Below, in pieces: positions 48,331 through 61,000 of a DNA stretch of 64,000 bases. The notes beneath the pieces were generated by a model. It saw nothing but the letters and a program-made list of their open reading frames with translations. It was not told the origin of the DNA and ran no database searches. How positions within the stretch are numbered: position 1 is the first letter of the stretch; each line of letters begins with the position of its first letter. Origin of the DNA: Primula veris (taxonomy: Eukaryota; Streptophyta; Magnoliopsida; Ericales; Primulaceae). The stretch covers positions 9,611,314 through 9,675,313 of the forward strand of contig OY821740.1 of the NCBI GenBank assembly GCA_963682055.1. Direction: 5' to 3'. The position numbers and the translations under genes are program-made.

Positions 48331-49132
48331 GTAAAAGTAACTTTAATGTTTTTTACATGGATCTTTATGCAGATATGTACGATTTATGAGTTGGCAGTGG
48401 ATCCCACAGAGATTCGCTCTTTGATGGGTTATTTTTGTGTGGGGACTACTGCGGCCTCTCAAATTTGCGTACAGATGTGTGTGAAGATCTGTGTAAATTG
48501 CATTACCGTATCTACCTATTTTTATAAGACTGGATCTTTTTTGCGAAAAAAACTTGGTCAGTTTTCGTGGGTGTGCAGAGTCTTTTGAGAATAAATGTTC
48601 TGTATATTATAGTCGTGTGAGAAGCAAAAGGTTTTAAAGGTTGTGTTCAGGTGTGCAGTTATGATGGATTTGGAACCTAGGCTTTCGGTATATGTTTTTA
48701 AGGATATGAGTCTAAATCAGTGCCATAACGAGGCTTGCTTGGGAACTTAATTACTATATTGGAGCAGTATTCTTCCTTTTTTTCTATACAAATTGTATTT
48801 ATTCGTTTTATGGGTATGTGTATATTGTTTGCTTTAGTGTGTTTTTTTGTACATGTTTATGCTCCAACGGCATGTTCGATCTTTTTGGGTTTTTATAAAA
48901 AGCTTCTCGTCAAAGAGTTTCAATCTGGATAGTCCATATTCTTCAAATTCAACCAACTCTTACCAGTAATGGTACTGATGCCTGGCCAGAAATTTATTGA
49001 AAATGCATTTCTCAAACACCATTTCAACCAGTTTCGCATTATCACGCTCTAGGGATATTTTAGCAATATAGTCTATATAAATGGAACGAACCTATTTGGT
49101 TGGAAACCCAATAACAAACTCCTCCCGTGATT

Positions 49133-49288
49133 ACAGTATTTCATACTATTAACAAGTTCCTGAATAACAGTATTTGAACATTTTGATTTTCCTGAAAGGA
49201 GATCGATTTAACAGTATTTCATACTATTAACAAGTTCCTGAATAACAGTATTTGAACATTTTGATTTTCCTGAAAGGAGATCGATTTA
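49133..49288. repeat. Exact 78-bp tandem duplication
   Basis: The unit starting ACAGTATTTCATACTATTAA at 49133 is repeated without a visible difference from 49211. The identity indicates a recent event or an assembly artefact. The sequence has no coding signal. Confidence 0.9.
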
Positions 49289-51419
49289 ACGATCTTCATA
49301 AGAAGCCCATAGTTAGCTAAAGGAAATTGTATGTGAATAAAGCTCTAAAATCTGAAAAAGCTAAGCTTTTAAATTGTCGAAAACAGAAAAGCTGAGCTTA
49401 AAAGCAAGCAGCAAAGAAGGTTATTGTTGCAACGGCACTGCTACTGCAACAACTCGTCCCCCTAGCGGAAGACCCTTGAGAGAAGTTTTATTCGCTAGTT
49501 TGCTGGAATGTTTGTCATTGAAAAAAGTTCATTGTCAAAATGTAGCATTTAGAAATACCAGGGAAAAAATAGTAGATAAATTAGCTCAGGTAACTTTCTA
49601 GTTTCTAGGCTGGAAAGCATAGTGGGACTTGGAGTTAATAATTTGGTTACTGATTTTGGTAACAAAGGACAGAAAACATAGAAACAGTGGAGCTAACATG
49701 TCAGGGTTTAGCCCAATCAATGTACATATATCACTGTCCATGAAGAATTTTAGTAATCACCATGAGCAGAAAAAAAAAAAAAAACAGCAGTAATAATTAT
49801 CAGTCGACAAACTTTTTCTTTTCAAAAAATAAAATAGAAAAAATGAAATGAGACAAGGCATAAACTTCCACAGAAAAAAGCTTCTTCTGTGTTTAGTTTG
49901 GAAGAGCAATCACACGAATCTCCCTCACATTTTGCACTTCTCCATCATTGAGGATTCAGAAATGGCAATATATAATTAGAGGTTTTACTAAGCACACTTT
50001 CGAAGAATCTGTTTTATGTACGTATGCACGAGATTTGTATTTGTAAGTTGGAGAACAATGCCCCACCACTAAAGTTTGATTTCTTGTGTTATTCACTTCA
50101 CTCTTTTTCCCCTTTTCTTTTACCTTTTTCCAAACATTCATGTATTATTAGAATACTTAATTAGATAAGGAACAGTATATATTCTTCAAGCCAACCAAGT
50201 GACTACTTGATGATTAATTTATCGGTAAACTTTGGTAAAAGTATATAAAATCAGAAGATGTTTGGGTATATTTGTTATTTTTTCGTCTAATATTGATGAT
50301 GGCAGAGTAATTAACTTAGTTATTATAAGATTAAAGTATCAAAGTTCTTGCACTATAGTGGTCTAAACAAATATATAATATTTTTAACACGATTCGATCT
50401 TATCAAGATTCCCAAAATCGCGTACCCGGATGGGATTTTAGAGAAAATAAGTCTTAGAGCATTCTCTTCTATAATGATAATCTATTTTACATTATAAAAC
50501 AACATAAGTCTTAGAGCATTCTCATCTAAAATACACGTCCATTTTATAAAATTTTGTCTCCAACAGATCATATAAAATAAATATTATACATAATAAAAAG
50601 TTATTATATAACTAATTACATATAAATTTATAATGTTTTCAACTTAACCAAAAATAAAACCCTCCAAATTAAAACAATAAAATTACACTAGCTAGTACTA
50701 AATCCACTTTTGGCTTGGAATTTTGAATATGATGAAATTATTTTCCATCAAGTTTTGAATATATTCCTAATGAACTAGTCGGCCTATTTTTAAGTATATT
50801 TTCATATATAACTATTTAAAATGAATATAAATGCTTGCAAAAGGCCTGTGTTGTTTCGTGTATACACGTTATGTGACATGGAGAGAGAGAATATATGAAT
50901 AAGTGTGAGAGAAATAACCATTACTACAGTAAAATGCTATCCAAACAATTTTACAGTATATTCAAAAATCATACATATTATGTATGATGGTTATAGCCTT
51001 ACATATGACCTGATTCACGGTCACATTTAAAAAATCAATGTATATTTTAACAATATAATGCTCTTATAGGTCTAAACCTATAGAAGCTTTCGTGGTTACA
51101 ATGGTCACGAAAAGGTGATAAATTCACAAGTTTTCATTCTTTTAGATTACTAATTGTATACGGCTGGTTAAGCAAAAATAATGTTAATTAGACAACTTAA
51201 GGTAGAGAGATTTGGGAAATTTTCTTTAGCATTAGTAGTTGTTTGCCTGCTGTTAGTAAGCAATAGTAGTAATGTTTGTTTGATTTGATCTTGCAATCTC
51301 TGTCACTATCTCATAATGTTTTCAAATTGTCATGGAAAAAGGGGACACCATTTTCTTTATTTTAGGCAAAATCATGCCCTTTTGACTAGTTGATATGACT
51401 TAGTTGATACTTAGTCGGT

Positions 51420-51640
51420 CACGATTTCATTTAATTGTTCATTACGAAATTACGTGTAATTTTAATCGATTTATAATTTGTATCAAAATTATCGAAATGA
51501 ATTTTTTTAAAATTTAATCATAAAATTTAACATTTAAACTATATGATCAATTTTTTAAAATTTTTACTCCGATAATTTTAATACAAGTTATTAATCGATT
51601 AAAATTATAATTTTGTAATATAAAATTAAATATTAAGATG
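51420..51640. mobile_element. Decayed Stowaway-like MITE
   Basis: The interior (AATTGTTCATTACGAAATTACG, here in two parts: AATTGTTCATTACG and AAATTACGTG; TTTATAATTTGTATC; AACTATATGATCAA; AATACAAGTTATTAATCGAT) matches the inner part of the MITE at 52768-52999. The terminal CTCCCTCCGT motif is missing. Confidence 0.5.
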
Positions 51641-52767
51641 TAATACAAGTTATTATACTAATATAGTAAATAGTTTGACCAATTTAGTGACGGAGTTTCT
51701 TATTTTTCGCCTCGAAAATTTGAAATATTTGTGGTCGGAGGCTTGAAGTATATGTTAAAGCTGGATGAGCTCATTCTCTCATCTCTTTTCCCAAAATTTA
51801 AAAAATCGCTGTTTATTTGCTTATATATTGCAGCAAAATAGGACGTTATTGTTCCTAAATATAGGCGACTGAAATATTTATTGAGTCATATATATATATA
51901 TATATATATAATTACAATTTATTTAAGAAATACATTACTCATGTTATATTGTACTTTTTGTTGTTGTTGATACTTGATCGATATCTAGATTCTAGACTGA
52001 CATTTTGATAAAAAGACAATTCTCAAATACTCAAAACCAAGAAAAATATCGTTATTGCTAGTTATGCAACAACTACAACAGTTATTAGTAAATCTCTATT
52101 CTATGAATACGAAAACTCTTAAGGAATCGTTCTTACTTCTTTGATATGAAATCATTTATTTTTCGAAGTGGAAACTTGCTTTTGAAAAGTTTCTTCCTGT
52201 TGGTGTTTCGCGAAATAAAATGTAAAATACGTTTAATTGATTTTCTTATCACACTGATTAATATAAAATCACCCTATCTAGTATGTATGTACTACAACAA
52301 ATTTCTTTCCTATATCTCATAATTATCTCACAAATTTAGAATTCTTATAGCTTAATATATCTCCTTTTCTTCTTTCCCCTACATTTTCTTAGTTTTACGT
52401 TTTTCGTTATTAGTATGGTTAATGGGATGATAAAATAACAACAAAAAAAAGGATTTTAGTGGTTGACCATATCAAACAAAGAATACAATCTAAAACAAAG
52501 GAATATATCGTTAAAACTAGACATTATATTAACCCAAGCAAACCATTATCCAATATTTCTTTAAACAAGCAGGCCGAAAGAAAATAGAATTATCTTTTAA
52601 AATGGAATATATACCTAAAAGTAGCTAAAGATAAAAAGAATATAAACTTGAAATGAGAGTGATGAAAAAGTGCCAAATAAAGAGAAATCAACGCATAAAC
52701 CAAAATGGAAGAATAAGAAGAGAATGGTAATCTCAGTCAAACTTCATAAACCCGAAGAAAACACGTA

Positions 52768-52999
52768 CTCCCTCCGTTCCCAATTAATCGTCTTTTATGA
52801 AATTACGTACAATTTTGTCCGGCTTATAATATGTATTAAAATTGTCGAAATCAAAAATTTCAAAACTAAATCATATAATTTAATGTTTGAACTATATGAT
52901 TAACTTTTGAATTTTTTTATTCCGACAATTTTGATACAAGTTATTGACCGATCAAAATTACACGTAGTTTCATAATGAACAATTAATAGGGAACGGAGG
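52768..52999. mobile_element. Stowaway-type MITE (Tc1/Mariner group)
   Basis: It begins CTCCCTCCGTTCCC and ends GGGAACGGAGG, with inner inverted repeats, flanked by TA on both sides (52766-52767 and 53000-53001). Length 232 bp, no coding capacity. The terminal motif and TA target are diagnostic of Stowaway elements. The right end lacks the last few bases of the consensus. Confidence 0.85.
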
Positions 53000-54248
53000 T
53001 AATACTACTAAAGTGCCATCATGATATAAACTGACCAAAAACAGTGCAGTTTTTTCTCTCTAAATTACACGAGTATTCACAAAGATAACACATTATTCAC
53101 ATTTAAGGAGTCTAAACAAAATTAAAATTAAATCATTGTCACTTGAATATCATTGATGTAATGTTATCTTGGTCTTGACTCTTGCTATGCCATACATGAT
53201 CGATGTCGTGGTTCATCATGATTGTCGTAAGTTTAATATCGGTTATTTGTCTCAGTTTCTGCGAAGACACCTAATGCTACTTTAAAGTGTGTAAAGTATC
53301 TTATTGAGTGCAAAACGTACATTTTCATTCTTAAAATAAGATATAAAACAATTAGCGTAGCATAAAACTGCTAATCATAAAGAAAGACGGTATTAATATA
53401 TCATTAACTATTTCTTTATTTTTCAAGTTTTGGACCACCAAAACACTTCCCCCTCAACCTTTTCTTCTTATACTCTAAAAATCTAGTCATCTAACCATTA
53501 AATAATGAAAATAGAAGATTCTCAATCATCCCCTCCACTCTATAGGCAACAACCATAATTGCCCCCAACAATACACTCTTCTCATCATTTCAAGACCCCT
53601 CCCCCTCCCCCTCTTTTATTTGGACTGTTTTTTTAAGGTTTTTTTTCTAATTTTCTTGTTTTTAAATTGTAGTGTCTGTGGAAGATTTAGGATTTGGATT
53701 GGAAAGAGGTCAAATTCATACAATGAAAGACTATTTTTTAGCTTATAAGAAAACAAGGATGCTATGTGTAAATAAATTTTTACTCTGAAACTACATGTGA
53801 TAATAGTAATAAAGATTCTTCTAAATATGTTTGGGAGGTCATAGTGTCACGATCTAAGATTTGAATATGGGAGGGACTAAATTACAAGTTTCAATTTTTC
53901 TTCTTATTACGGGAGACATTGAAGATGTATCAAAATAAATGGTAAAATATAAAAACTCATTCAATTTTATCAAAAGTGTAACGCTTTTAACCTCTTCCCT
54001 CACTAGTGTATTCATTGTAATCTTTTTCATTAGCCTAGTAGCTGAGTTCCTAGCTTTTCTGACTCTTTTTTTTTTTTTTTTTTTCTCTTTTTAAAGCCAA
54101 CATGCAAAATAAGCTTTGATATTTTCTTCCAACCCTCAAATAAAATCCTTTATAAGCAAGTAACAAACTCATGAAACATCCTTCCTTTCTCTCACATTTC
54201 TCATAAAATCACACACAATTCAAATTTATAAAAACTTTAATCCCTCAC

Positions 54249-55673
54249 ATGATGAACAACAACAACTCTTCTTCACCTACTTCTTCCATCAATGGCTTCT
54301 ATACCTTCTTAACACAAAACCTAAATGACCTTGATTGCTCTTTTTCCTCTCACAACTTCATGTCCATCCATTTTCTTCAAAATGTTTTGTCTTTGTTGAG
54401 ATCTTTTAATACTCAAATGACTGTTTTGGTGCAAAAGTTGTGTTTGCCTGTGGGTGAGAAGTGGCTTGATGAGTACATGGATGAGAGTTCTAGACTTTGG
54501 GAAGCTTGTCATGTTATGAAATCGGGCTTGGAGAATATGGAAGGTTATTACTCGTCTGGTGTCAACTTAGCGTCTTCTGTTGATGATCATCGTATTTTTA
54601 CTCCTCAAATCTCACGCCAGGTAAAAAAAAAGAAGATTGAGTTACTCATCTCAATCTAGTGATGGTTAAATAGATTTTTGTTCATTCTGGTAGTGTTTTA
54701 AGTTGAGTTTCTATTTGTAATTTTGGGAGTGCAACATACTACTTCTTCAGTATTGGAGTTTTAACAAATAATTGCATGCTCTTATCCATGGCTTACTGAC
54801 TAAGCGTGAAATGTAAGGATTTGGCTATTTTTCAAATTATATTGGAGGGCTTAGGGGATGCGGTTGCAGCAAATGAAAAATCAAAGGCTTAAATGGATTG
54901 ATAATTATTCAAGTCAGAAAAGAAACTGAAAAGTAAAATATCTGCTGTAAACTCTATCACTATCATGTCAATTTTGTTTTTATCTAAGAAAGTTTCTCCT
55001 TATAGGTTATTAGTTAGAATTATCAAGAAAAATTTGATTGACACTTTATAGTAGTAAAATTTTGTCTCTTTATCAGGTCATTAGGCTAATCAATGGTTGC
55101 CGAAGGGAGGTAATTGGGTTAGAAGAGGAGAACAAAAACCTCATGGAAACAAGAATTCGACCCTTATCACTAAAACTCGACGTGACTGTCTCTATGGGAG
55201 CAAAATTCAACGCATTTAAAGGGTTTAGAGGGGTACTTTACACGATGAAGAATGTGAGTTCCATCCTTTTGACGATATTATTCAATGGACTAGTCTATTA
55301 TTCGCCCAAAACAAGCTTAATATGTGACGAAAACTACGATGAAAACATGGTTCCCGGATCAAGTTTGATGGTTTCAACAATGAGATTGTACCACAGAGTA
55401 GAAGGGGAGGCAAGTAAAATCAACGGAGACATGGGAGTGTTTTTATACGAGTCTCGGATGTCAAGAGTTGCTATTGAAGAAGTGAGGGAGATATTGGTGA
55501 AAAATGTAGAAAGTGGAGAAGAAATTGGTCTTAGTGAGGAATTTGAGAACTTGAAAGATTGTTTTGGGTTGTTAAAGTGTGGGGTTGAGAATATGATTAT
55601 GCAACTTGATGATTTCTTTGATGAAATTGTGGAGGGAAGAAAGAAGCTTTTGGACATGTGCGCAAGTAGGTAG
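54249..55673 (+). CDS. BPS1-like (BYPASS1-related) protein
   Basis: Two coding exons, 54249-54620 and 55077-55673, joined by a 456-bp GT-AG intron; 322 aa. The N-terminus ([33 protein letters not shown]) and the core [20 protein letters not shown] with [16 protein letters not shown] are typical of the plant BPS1-like family. Its members are mostly uncharacterised; BPS1 itself limits production of a root-derived growth-arresting signal. The second half is helical ([20 protein letters not shown]), with a hydrophobic stretch [17 protein letters not shown] that could be a single membrane segment. Two adjacent ATG codons (54249 and 54252) could start it; the first is used. No catalytic motif is visible. 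The family assignment is from pattern recall. Confidence 0.85.
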
Positions 55674-58009
55674 TATGGAATTACTGTCTTGCTCTCATAT
55701 TGAAAAAAATGTCAGTCATGCTTCTACTGTTGCCAGAAGCGGGCCGGAAAATAATTGGAGTTGGCTAGCTCTGGAATTATATTTGAATTTTTATGTTTCA
55801 TGAGGAAAGCATATTTTTCTTAGTTTTCGAAGATTAAGACTTGAAATACAAGTTGGTGGGTAGATTTTTATAGTTTTGAGGAGTTGTGAGCCATGCTGTT
55901 ACTATCTAATTACTCATTTAGGTATAAGATTGGTAATCATTAGTACGATCTTGTATGTAATATCGATAAAATGGTGAATTGTCTCTATAATTTATACGCT
56001 AAAAAGAGTTCAAATTTCGATGAAGTAAACGGTAATGCAAGTTTGGATTGGGTACACTTCAAGTTTCAATTCCTAGCTAGCTTTGTTGTTTTATTGTTTC
56101 AACCTCTTTTGCTCCTTCAGAAAAATGTCTCAAGAATTTATTGTTTTTTTCCTTAAGGAAAGACTTTATCACCCTTTCCTTTTAAGAAAAGCAAGTTTCT
56201 GTTCGTTTTTTTTTTTATAAATAAAAGGCGAGTTAGTTATGGCTTATCTGAGAAACAAGGAGAATGCAATGGTAGACAAACGTGACTTCAGTGAAAAGAA
56301 AAGAAGTTCTCAAGCCAAAAAGATACATTCCTAGAATGTATTTGCACATGGGAATAAAGTATAAAAAACTGATTCTTCTAGACAAAAAAGACAATGCTAC
56401 CATATTGATATATGAGAGAAGTAGACTCTATAACTATCGTATTAGGGTTTGTTTTGTTTCATCTTTTAAGCTCATCTCATTTATTAATTTTTGCTTTTGG
56501 TAATTAAATACGCAAAACCTCTCATCTACTGAACTCTTTATTTGGGTTTAAACTTATTAAACATCCTCTTGCCGCCTCCTGCTACCGGAAATCTGGAGAA
56601 CCAGAACACATGTTATGGAAATTCGGGTAAATTATGGTTTAGTGACATGGATTTTGGTCAATTTCAGGATAAGTGACCTAAGTTTTTGCAATTTCGGTTT
56701 TGTGACCTAAGTTTACTTTTGTATTGTTTTAGTGACCTTGCGTCAATTCAGTGGACGGAATACGTTACACGTGCTATCACGTGCCCTCACGTCTGTTAAC
56801 TAAAAGGGTAAAATCTGAGGGTATTTTAGTCATTTTAGCAAGAAATATGTTTTTTTTTCGAAAAATAGGATGACAGGTTACTAAATTGGTAAATAAGTTA
56901 TACTTAGGTCACAAAACCGAAATTACAAAAACTTAGGTCACTTATTCTAAAATTGACCAAAACTCAGGTCACTAAAACATAATTTACCCTGAAAATTCGG
57001 ACAGAGTCATTTGAGTTTTATATTTATTTATTTCCCGAAACCTCTTTCATGACAGGCCCTGAAGATGTAGAAAGTGATCACCAATGAATTGTGAAATACT
57101 GAAAATGAAATGATTCAACTTCACTATTTCACTATGGATTTGACATGTCTACATTGCATCATTTATAGATGAGTTACAGCACCGACACCTGGTTCCATCT
57201 CCAACAGTTTATATGCTAGAGCAAAGTAGATAAGCTAGCCTAAAAGTAGTAATTAAACAATTCTTCCCATTAATTATGACCCCTCCATTATTTGGGTCAT
57301 CAATTTTGAAGTAGTGCTGTGCTAGCTAATGGAAATGGACTCAAATTATTTTTCATGTACATCACTTGCATCTTATAATTGAATTTGTGCGCTTCCGAAA
57401 TTAACAGTGTATATTTGGCATTATATATTTTTTATTTTGAGTAATCAATCTCTTACATAATTACATTATCGGTCTCTAAAGCAAGGATAACCCGTTTGCT
57501 AAGTGTGAGTGTGCAATCATAAACTCTCTATTGTAAGTTGTAACACTATTAATGAAGGTTAATTATCGAGCCATTACTACAAAATTGGAGTAGTTTCTTT
57601 TTACGTTATCATGACCCAGTTAACTTATTCATGAAGAGGAAGCTATCTTTCATATTGTATCCAGTAGCTATCTTCAATCAAGTTACAAATATCTGTAAAA
57701 TAACAAAATTTCACCTCCTCAAAAATTTCCCTATAACATTACCAAAAATACACTAAGAAGATCGACCCCTTTAGCATATCACCCTTTTGGCGAGTAACTA
57801 ATATAACTATAAGCAAAACTTGGCCGAATGAATTGGAAAATTACACAAGACCAAATTTTCTATCAAGATTCACTTGTGGCCATACTCGAGTTTGATGATG
57901 ATGTAACCGAAACTCATCATAATATTTCAGTGTAGCCAACACTTAGGGTCCATACTGGCATTGGTTGAATTGATTATATTATCATAGCAGAGAAACGTTA
58001 TTTTTGCAT
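55674..58009. other. Convergent intergenic region, BPS1-like to UGGT
   Basis: Contains 3' flanks of both genes and the Mutator-type MITE at 56625-56989. The rest is AT-rich with no supported gene; short open frames near 55971 and 56282 show no family features. Confidence 0.45.
56625..56989. mobile_element. Mutator-type MITE, 365 bp
   Basis: Terminal inverted repeats of about 90 bp start GGGTAAATTATGGTTTAGTG at the left and are mirrored at the right (AACATAATTTACCC). Flanking 9-mers TGGAAATTC (56616-56624) and TGAAAATTC (56990-56998) match at eight of nine bases, as expected for an old 9-bp target duplication. Repeated GTGACCTAAGTTT motifs fill the arms. No coding sequence. Confidence 0.82.
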
Positions 58010-61000
58010 TCATAACTCTGCATGAGATTCCCTATCTTCAGGCGACACATCTTTGACTTGAGTCGGTGTTTGAGTTGGGGATACAATCTGCTCCTGAGGC
58101 TCAACGTCTTCACCCAAAAATTTAGCAGTGAAACGCCTCGCTTCATAATCAAGATCTGGCCATTCCGAAACTATTCTTCTAGCACCCTAGAGAAAACAAA
58201 AGAAAATCAACCAGTTGAGCAAAATTACATAATGAAGTAATCAAATTTGGCCTCTTTTTGAATACAGCAATCAAATTTACGTCGAGTTTTGTCAGGTTCA
58301 AAACTTTTAAAATCCAGACTAGACCCCCATGTCAGCATCCTACATTACAGCTATTGAAAAGAAGATCGACCAACTTCCTTCGGTGGTGTGGAGTTTGCTA
58401 TCGTTTTCTTTTCATCCCGTCCCATGTAGGATTGCTGATGTGGAGAGGGTAGTATGGACTTCTAGTTTTAAAGGTGTGAACCAAAATTTACTGGCAAAGG
58501 TCGCGTATGCTTGTGTTTTTCCAAAATGTCTTAATGTATTTTCTTTGGATTTTCCATTGAGAAAACATAATCAATTTTTTTTCAAGAAATGTTAGTGAAA
58601 TGGTAATACTTAAATCTAACAACGAAACTTGCATGTTTTCAAAATTTCTTGTATTCTCGTTCTTTTAAAATGATACCATAAGAAACAATATGAAAACCTG
58701 GAATGAAAAAACAAGAAAGATTTAGCACAAGCCGTTATCGAGCAAAATGATGATGCTCATAAGATAAACAAAATTGAAAATATACCTGCAATTTGGGTTC
58801 CTTAGTCATTGGATTATTACATAGGTCGATAGTTTTAGCCCTGGATTTTGTCGCATTACCACACCAAGACTCGCACCACAGCCACTCTTGAGGTAGAGAA
58901 AAGATTGGGACATTGTGCTGGGCATAGTTCGGAAGATCCTGGATACGGATGCCAATGTAAACACTCAACGATTCAATACAAACACTACCAAATGCAGTAA
59001 TGCTTTAAGGATATCATACTTTACAGAATATATCAATTTATTATGTAGGACATGCATATTAGAAAATCAATTTATGTGCGGAAGTTTAGATTATACTGTT
59101 ACTAATGAAGAAACTTGCATACCTGATCCAGATTGGAAAGACTGTTGGGATCCTTGCTGAGGTTTTCGTAAAATACTCTTAAATTATCGCCGGCTGCTGT
59201 TTCTCGGAACTTGACCAAATCAACAACATATAAAGCACTGCAATTCGTCAACCATACATAAGTTGTCTATGATGTCAAGAAGATCTAACATATTCCTATG
59301 AAATAAATAATATATTCTTACCTAATATGGTATGGCCTTCCCCGTAAGTGTTCCCTCCAGAAACCCTAAAAAATTATCAACAAGAAAGTATAAATATCAG
59401 AGTGCACACAGACAGAGAAACATACATTCAGTGTGTGTGTGTGTGTGAGGGGAGGGGGGTTGAGGGGGAAGAGAGGGAGGGAGGATGGCTACTTGTTTCC
59501 AAAATCGAAAGCCATCCATTTCCCTATTGTTGTCACAAAAAGGCGTATAAGCAAGAGGTCTTCCTTTAATATCCATGTCATAAAGTTCTCCCATGTCTGC
59601 TCGAACAATCTGATCTGCATCAACAAATATAACCTACAAAAAGAACTTAAGATACTAAGCATGTATAAAATCGGTATATTTAAACCAGAGCAAGCAATTA
59701 AAGTACCTTCTCTAACGAAATAGGGAATATAACGTCGAGGAACAGTATTTTATATGCCCAGATAATTCTTTGTTTCTCCTTTTGCTTGTGCAACCAAGTT
59801 GGCCACTTATACGTAACTAACTCATATTCAAAACCATATTCTTGTGCCATATGAGGAATTACATCCTGTGCAAGTTAGTTAAAATAATAAATTTCATGTT
59901 ATCAAATTGAACTAACAATAATATGAAGACCACAATACCAAAAAGAAAGAATACCTTGAATTGAGGAGAAAGATAATTCTTTATGAACCAAAACTTTACT
60001 GGTCGTCTGGTGTTCTTCAGGACACTTAGTATCATAATTTTCAGAAAACGTTCATACCTACAGATAATAAGAAAAATTAAAAAGAAAAATAAAAATAAAA
60101 GTTTGGAACTCACAATATTAAAAGTTAAGGAGACTAGTAATCATTTAGAAAGAGAAAAAGAAGAAACTTACAAGTGCCCAGAAGCTATAGAGAATATATT
60201 AATCGTTTTTCCATGACGCACACGATTTCCGCGCTCCTAAAGTAGGCATGCCATTAACACGAAATGTGAGCATGTTTAAGAGGTCTATAATACTTGCATA
60301 TCAAGAGAGTGAGACTCGAGTTTAAACATTTTTGGAGGTCATGTAATCTTCATATAGTTTAATAAGAAGATTCAAGATTGACATTTACCAGTGAAGTGTT
60401 CTCGCTCTTCTTTGGACTGCCACCCATAAGACCAGAGGCCCATTTCAAAATGTTGGAGTTCCAAATGTTTTGATCTCCCTAAACGAAAACACAAACTAAC
60501 ATAAGGCCCAACACACAAGATAACATCCAGGGATTTATTTTGACACAAAAGTCCAGCAGAAATAATCAAAAAAATATACCCACCAAAGAAAATCTCTGTT
60601 TTCCAGTTCTCCATTCCAGAGGGACAAAGAAAGAAACATCAACGACGTAATAATACCATTACAAAGGCCATTTTCGGGAAAAGTAAAAAAGAGCAGTCAT
60701 CAGTGACCATGTGATGCAAAATTATTTCACAAAAAGAGGCCAATTTTGAACATAACACTGATAGTTAGTACCAAATACAATGTGCTATACGAAAAGAACC
60801 TATACTCTATAAAATTCATGACATTGTCGAATAGTGTGTTAATCTGAAACTATCTAAAACCTGGACTAGGTATTATACATTAAGGCCATACTTCAAAACG
60901 TATTAAAGAACAAGTCTTTAGTTGATTAAACTATTAAGCTCAGATAAGGTGAACAGTTCTAGTTTTTTTTTTTTTTTTTGGAAATTCCAACTCTTCCAGA

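Larger units (their letters stand above)
48331..54248. other. Long AT-rich intergenic region
   Basis: SnRK2 3' flank, then about 5.9 kb without a supported gene. It holds the exact 78-bp tandem duplication at 49133-49288, repeated AAGTCTTAGAGCATTCTC at 50449 and 50506 (resembling MITE ends), a decayed Stowaway-like segment at about 51420-51640, an AT dinucleotide run at 51890-51910, a Stowaway MITE at 52768-52999 and a T-run at 54067-54083. Short open frames here have no recognisable features. Confidence 0.5.

Noticed and set aside
49374..49601. 75-codon plus-strand frame in the intergenic region
   Set aside because: It is isolated, short and overlaps MITE-like AAGCTGAGCTTAAAAGC sequence; no recognisable domain or splice partners.
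60567..60614. Possible extra UGGT exon beginning [10 protein letters not shown]
   Set aside because: Exons 61262-61602 and 60389-60478 join in phase 0 to give the expected family sequence, leaving no room for this segment; it is intronic.
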